Assembly: GCA_031281515.1 (NCBI GenBank)
Contig: JAITFF010000060.1
Location: 1 to 8,739 of the forward strand
Source: Holosporales bacterium
GTDB lineage: Bacteria; Pseudomonadota; Alphaproteobacteria; RUG11792
DNA: 8,739 bases
Direction of reading: 5' to 3'
Position numbers and translations under genes: made by a program. The notes under the pieces were generated by a model, which saw nothing but the letters and a program-made list of their open reading frames with translations, made no database searches and had not been told where the DNA came from. Positions 6,091 through 8,739 of this stretch are shown here, one piece after another (positions within the stretch are counted from its first letter, which is position 1; each line of letters opens with the position of its first letter).

Positions 6091-6562
6091 CCACCCCATA
6101 ACGGAATGCCCTGGATGCGAATGTCATGGCTGCCACTGTCCAGGATGCCAAGGTCGGATTCATAGGGGACGCCGTTTTGGAGGGCCTGGCCGCGGCCCTG
6201 TCCAAGACGTTCCAGCAGCCGGCGCAGATGGTAATCCAGCCGATTTTCCACCGCGACATCAATTTGCAGGCCTAGGCAAATTGCGTGGAATGCATCATCC
6301 TTGGGGTCAGCGTGGTGGCATTCCTAGAGGGAAGCCCAGAGGACCTGTGGCACAGAATACTACAGAAGAGACTGTCCGCCACACCCCACCCGAAACACCC
6401 GACGGGGCAGGCGGTAATCCAGCCGCTCTTCCACCGCGACATCAATTTGGACGGGGAAGGCCTCCTCAAGCTGGGTCTCCATTAGTTGGTCCAGATGGTC
6501 AAAAATCCTCCGAAGGTGAAAGTGGACGGGGAAGGCACGGAAGATTTGGTGGCCGGAGATAG
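6089..6562 (+). CDS. Continuation in +1 frame: Gly/Pro/Arg/Cys-rich repeat region
   Basis: Reading on from the GGGGG-TAG site in the +1 frame gives 157 more codons to a TAG at 6560-6562. It opens with three Cys pentapeptides (CPGCE, CHGCH, CPGCQ), then Gly/Arg/Pro-rich sequence with two copies of GNPA-x-x-PPRHQF (61 residues apart), each preceded by RGPV, and an RG-rich C terminus (GRGRHGRFGGRR). The two RGPV copies are encoded CGC GGC CCT GTC and AGA GGA CCT GTG, differing only at synonymous positions. The Cys pentapeptides also differ partly by synonymous changes. This argues that this frame has been under protein selection. It has no plausible own start with an SD (a GTG at 5996 is possible but unsupported), so it most likely depends on the gene starting at 5728. 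Joined, the two make about 277 aa, exported and repetitive. No family is recognised. Confidence 0.5.
   Translation, partial: SHPITECPGCECHGCHCPGCQGRIHRGRRFGGPGRGPVQDVPAAGADGNPADFPPRHQFAGLGKLRGMHHPWGQRGGIPRGKPRGPVAQNTTEETVRHTPPETPDGAGGNPAALPPRHQFGRGRPPQAGSPLVGPDGQKSSEGESGRGRHGRFGGRR
6107..6151 (+). repeat. Three tandem 15-nt units encoding Cys-x-Gly-Cys-x
   Basis: Units at 6107-6121, 6122-6136 and 6137-6151 share the skeleton TG(C/T) C-- GG- TGC -A-. In the +1 frame they encode CPGCE, CHGCH and CPGCQ, that is C-x2-C-x-C-x2-C-x-C-x2-C. Units 1 and 3 differ at three bases, two of them synonymous. Confidence 0.75.
6230..6266 (+). repeat. 37-nt direct repeat, copy 1
   Basis: The block 6230-6266 matches 6413-6449 at 35 of 37 bases by eye. 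The mismatches are at the bases corresponding to GAT/GCT and TTT/CTT in the +1 frame. The offset is 183 nt, exactly 61 codons, so the repeat preserves frame. Confidence 0.85.
6413..6449 (+). repeat. 37-nt direct repeat, copy 2
   Basis: Second copy of the block at 6230-6266, encoding GNPAALPPRHQF. It is followed directly by GGACGGGGAAGGC (6449-6461), which itself recurs at 6524-6536, 75 nt (25 codons) on, suggesting stepwise growth of the gene by in-frame duplication. Confidence 0.85.
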
Positions 6563-6761
6563 AATTTCCTACAGGAACTGGAGATGCAATGAGAGAGGCT
6601 CTGGCTCATTCCTCATCGGTTTCCTCAGTGAGGTGATACCAGGCAAACAGAAATGCCAACTATTTCCAGTGAGGAGGCTGCAAGAGATTTTGAACCTAAA
6701 TCATTTCACTGGAGAGGATCCTCAGATTACGACGATACTTCAATGTGGGATCGCAGTGTAG
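6563..6761 (+). other. Ambiguous 200-nt stretch with small overlapping frames
   Basis: No single convincing gene fills this gap. (a) An ATG at 6589 with GGAG five nt upstream opens MREALAHSSSVSSVR and stops at 6636; just after it the +1 frame is open from 6629 to 6808. (b) That frame has an ATG at 6653 giving 51 residues (MPTISSEEAARDFEP and onward), overlapping the GspF-like gene by 47 nt. (c) Another frame is open from a TTG at 6486 to a TAG at 6759-6761, which directly abuts the GTG of the GspF-like gene. Either a small gene with a second frame break, a decayed tail of the upstream gene, or a non-coding spacer would fit. Confidence 0.3.
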
Positions 6762-7925
6762 GTGAGGCTGTTTCGCTGCAAGACACTGGATCCGGCCGAA
6801 GGGATTAAGGTAGAGTTGCTTTGTGCTGATTCCGAGGTGGCCTTGCGGGATCATCTCAGGCGCTCCGGAGTCTCTATAATTCATCTGAAACCACATAGGA
6901 GCAACTTAAATAATCATTCCGAAACGTTTACACTTCCTTTTCTCAAGGGCTTACTTCAATTGATTGAAAATCATTTGGAGTTGGTGACGGCCATTAATAT
7001 CACGTCTCAACTATTCTCAGATCCGGAGTCGAGGGCGATTTGTGTGGCCATTATGGGCAGCATTAATGGTGGGAAATCCTTATCGAAAGCGGTTGCGGAT
7101 TTCCCGAGATGTTTCAATATTTTAGCGGTAAAAATTATCGAGATGGCTGAGCAGACGGCAAGATTGCCAGAGGCCTTGAGAGGCGTTATTTCCTACATCT
7201 CCATGTCGGTAGATATTCGCAAACGCCTGAAAACCGCGGCAACTTATCCGCTGATTTTATTCGGCTTTTCGATGGTTATAGTCATTTTCTGGCTTTTAGT
7301 GGTCGTTCCAAGATTTGCCGAAATGTTTATTGAGACGGGTGTGGAACTGCCGCTCCTTACCAGTTGCGTATTATCGATTAGCTCATTTTGTATAAATCAT
7401 CCCTTCATCCTGATCGGAATGATTCTTTTCATGGTGTCGTCCGGGGTATTTGTGATTAGATCGACGCGACTTCGTAAAAGAGTTATAAAATCGTTACCGA
7501 TAATCAGTAATATCCGGCGCGAATTCCTGGTGATGAATTTCTTTTATGGTATCTCCATTATGCTGCAGGAAAAGATAAATCTTCTGGATGCGATTAGGGG
7601 CGTCGTGAATGTTGGGGATGATATTGATACCGGCAAGCTGGAGGCGCTCATTCGAGCCGGGAATTCCCTCGCTAATTCCATGCGGAGCTGCGAAATCTTC
7701 GAAGATTACGAGATTTCGATTATCGAGACGGGGGAGAGGGCAGGGGACTTATGGCCAGCATTTAGATCAGTTTCTGATATGATGAATCTTCGCTTACAGC
7801 AGAAGCTAGAACACATCATCGGTTTAATTCAACCACTGACGATCATCGTGATAGGGTTCGTTCTAATCCTGATCGTTTGCTCGATTGTGTTGCCCATGTA
7901 CTCCGTTATCGATTTGGGAATTTGA
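6762..7925 (+). CDS. GspF/PilC-family inner-membrane platform protein
   Basis: The polytopic platform protein of type II secretion or type IV pilus machines, which sits in the inner membrane and couples the cytoplasmic ATPase to pilin assembly. The N terminus RLFRCKTLDP followed by a helix ending LRRSGV matches the family start, supporting GTG 6762 although no SD is visible. Two GspF domains are seen, at residues about 56-185 and 254-378. Membrane helices lie at about 162-183, 208-232 and 352-378. Typical marks are INGGKSLSKAV (101-111), the A-x-YP motif before the first helix, VVPRFAEMF (181-189) with ELP after it, and GERAGDL (324-330). The equivalent GE-x-SG-x-L motif of domain 1 is degenerate (AEQTARL, 129-135). 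At 387 aa it is near normal length and intact. Having two domains argues against TadB or TadC. Its expected partner ATPase is not in the window; the secretin about 1.8 kb upstream is the likely partner. Confidence 0.9.
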   Translation: MRLFRCKTLDPAEGIKVELLCADSEVALRDHLRRSGVSIIHLKPHRSNLNNHSETFTLPFLKGLLQLIENHLELVTAINITSQLFSDPESRAICVAIMGSINGGKSLSKAVADFPRCFNILAVKIIEMAEQTARLPEALRGVISYISMSVDIRKRLKTAATYPLILFGFSMVIVIFWLLVVVPRFAEMFIETGVELPLLTSCVLSISSFCINHPFILIGMILFMVSSGVFVIRSTRLRKRVIKSLPIISNIRREFLVMNFFYGISIMLQEKINLLDAIRGVVNVGDDIDTGKLEALIRAGNSLANSMRSCEIFEDYEISIIETGERAGDLWPAFRSVSDMMNLRLQQKLEHIIGLIQPLTIIVIGFVLILIVCSIVLPMYSVIDLGI

Positions 7926-8021
7926 AGGTATACATAACTAACTGTCTAGGTGGTTTGTTCGAGTTTTTTTTCATTTTGCGAGTTGCAGACTTTCATGGTA
8001 TACGGAGACTATTGGCAGAGA

Positions 8022-8027
8022 TATAAT
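8022..8027 (+). promoter_or_regulatory. Probable -10 element of the response-regulator gene
   Basis: A perfect TATAAT in the context AGATATAAT, 30 nt before the GTG start, lies in the 131-nt gap after the GspF-like gene. No consensus -35 is present; GGTATAC (7997-8003) occupies that region and is also found at 7927-7933. It suggests that the regulator has its own transcript. Confidence 0.5.
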
Positions 8028-8042
8028 GAGTTTTTCCAGGGC

Positions 8043-8049
8043 AAGGAGG
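8043..8049 (+). promoter_or_regulatory. Ideal Shine-Dalgarno of the response-regulator gene
   Basis: AAGGAGG lies 7 nt before GTG 8057. It fixes that codon as the start, which also places the family-typical VLVVDDD at residues 4-10. Confidence 0.85.
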
Positions 8050-8056
8050 CTAGATT

Positions 8057-8739
8057 GTGCAATCCGTTCTCGTCGTCGATGACGATAGTCGGCTATTGAC
8101 TCTCGTCGTTGATCTACTAAATCAGGAGAATTTCGAGGCCGTTGGTGTTGGTTCGGCGGCAGCTGGATTCGCTTCTCTCTCATCCAAATCATTTGATGCC
8201 ATCATAGTCGATTGGATGATGCCCATCGAAAATGGAATCGATTTCATCAGAAGGCTAAGATCGTCTTCTGTCGGATTCAGGAGTGTGCCGGCCATGATGC
8301 TGACGGCCATGAGCGATGTCGATGATAAGGTCATCGGATTTGAAAGTGGATTTGACGATTATCTTACGAAACCATTTGAACCGAAGGAACTATTGGCCAG
8401 ATTGCACGCCATGATTAGGCGTTCCAAAATTACTCATTACGGACCAGGGAAGACCCTGAAATTCGGAGATTGTGAATTCGACACAGAGACGGATGCGTTA
8501 TCCCTAAATTCAGAGGTCGTGAGCTTATCAGATTCAGAAGCAACCCTGTTAAAGGCACTGTGCATGCGACCCAATCACCCGTTTTCCAGAGAAGAACTAG
8601 CAAAAAAGTTCAGGTTTATTGTCTCAGATAGAACAATTGATGTCCAGATTACTCGTCTTAGGAAAAAGATCGGGGATGACCCTAAAAATCCGCGCATCAT
8701 TCGAACCATTCGGCATATCGGGTATGCCATCATCTTAAA
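8057..8739 (+). CDS. OmpR/PetR-type two-component response regulator, 3' end cut by window
   Basis: A DNA-binding response regulator that would be phosphorylated by a partner histidine kinase. Residues 1-118 form the receiver domain: acidic pocket D8-D9-D10, phosphoacceptor Asp52 in IIVDWMMP, Thr83 in MLTAMSD and Lys105 in YLTKPFEP. Residues about 130-227 form the winged-helix output domain: LSDSEATLLKAL, then FSREELAKK, a recognition helix around DRTIDVQITRLRKKIG, and the wing RTIRHIGYAIIL. The sequence style resembles alphaproteobacterial OmpR/PetR regulators. The GTG start has an excellent SD. The frame is still open at the last base (227 codons plus two bases), but the wing motif shows that only a few residues are missing. 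No histidine kinase is visible; it may follow downstream. Location next to the pilus or secretion genes hints at, but does not show, a regulatory link. Confidence 0.93.
   Translation, partial: MQSVLVVDDDSRLLTLVVDLLNQENFEAVGVGSAAAGFASLSSKSFDAIIVDWMMPIENGIDFIRRLRSSSVGFRSVPAMMLTAMSDVDDKVIGFESGFDDYLTKPFEPKELLARLHAMIRRSKITHYGPGKTLKFGDCEFDTETDALSLNSEVVSLSDSEATLLKALCMRPNHPFSREELAKKFRFIVSDRTIDVQITRLRKKIGDDPKNPRIIRTIRHIGYAIIL

Noticed and set aside
6081..6101. -1 frameshifting at the GGGGG run
   Set aside because: The -1 frame meets TAA at 6099 after a few codons, and the codons before the stop do not form a canonical slippery heptamer. Only the +1 frame gives a long extension.
5712..6469. Long open frames on the minus strand across the Gly/Pro-rich region
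   Set aside because: They mirror the G+C-rich repeats of the + strand, have no SD or recognisable domains, and run against all neighbouring genes. The + strand frames show synonymous repeat divergence.
6273..6485. TAG reassignment to an amino acid
   Set aside because: TAG ends tolB at its expected family length and also ends the 5089 gene, so it works as a normal stop here.
6102..6761. A single gene in the third + frame, with alternating hydrophobic residues and G/C-rich third positions, reading through two TAG codons (6273 and 6483)
   Set aside because: It lacks a start with an SD and needs two stops ignored. The G/C-rich third position is expected when Gly/Pro/Arg codons are read one base off, and repeat differences are synonymous in the other frame.
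7964..7971. T8 run after the GspF-like gene as an intrinsic terminator
   Set aside because: No G/C-rich inverted repeat precedes it; CGAG on both sides is a direct, not inverted, repeat.
1..8739. tRNA, rRNA, CRISPR array, transposase or insertion-sequence ends
   Set aside because: None was recognised by eye: no regularly spaced repeats, no terminal inverted repeats with target duplications, and no transposase motifs in any frame examined.

Overview
The window reads as bacterial, probably from an alphaproteobacterium with a modest-GC genome. TolB, NuoH, a lipoprotein secretin, a GspF/PilC-like platform protein and an OmpR/PetR-type response regulator are all recognisable by motif. The mix of divergent conserved genes with secreted proteins I cannot assign would suit a host-associated lineage such as Holosporales or Rickettsiales, but that placement is inference.

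Layout, all on the + strand: (1) 2-724, the 3' part of an unrecognised hydrophilic protein gene, open to the window edge and carrying an 11-C tract, followed by a G/C-rich hairpin and a strong intrinsic terminator (797-835). (2) 929-3201, tolB then a divergent nuoH overlapping it by 28 nt, behind a TATAAT promoter element. (3) 3317-4972, an MshL/PilN-like secretin lipoprotein with its own Shine-Dalgarno (SD) and a probable promoter. (4) 5089-6562, two unrecognised genes for proteins with signal peptides. The second continues past its stop in the +1 frame as a Gly/Pro/Arg/Cys-rich protein with internal repeats. (5) 6563-6761, an ambiguous 200 nt. (6) 6762-7925, a GspF-family inner-membrane protein. 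(7) 8057 to the end, a response regulator with its own TATAAT element and an ideal SD, truncated by the window edge just short of its natural C terminus.

The secretin and the GspF-like protein are the outer-membrane and inner-membrane parts of a type IV pilus or type II secretion machine. Between them, where an ATPase or pilins might be expected, lie the unrecognised secreted proteins, which makes these candidate substrates or accessory parts of that machine (inference from position). No ATPase or prepilin gene is visible here. The unrecognised genes (2-724 and 5089-6562) are richer in G+C than the conserved genes: two hand-counted lines in 6121-6240 are about 57% and 68%, against about 38% for one line in tolB. 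The most notable finding is the +1 frame break at GGGGG-TAG (6083-6090), with coding evidence on both sides of the stop.
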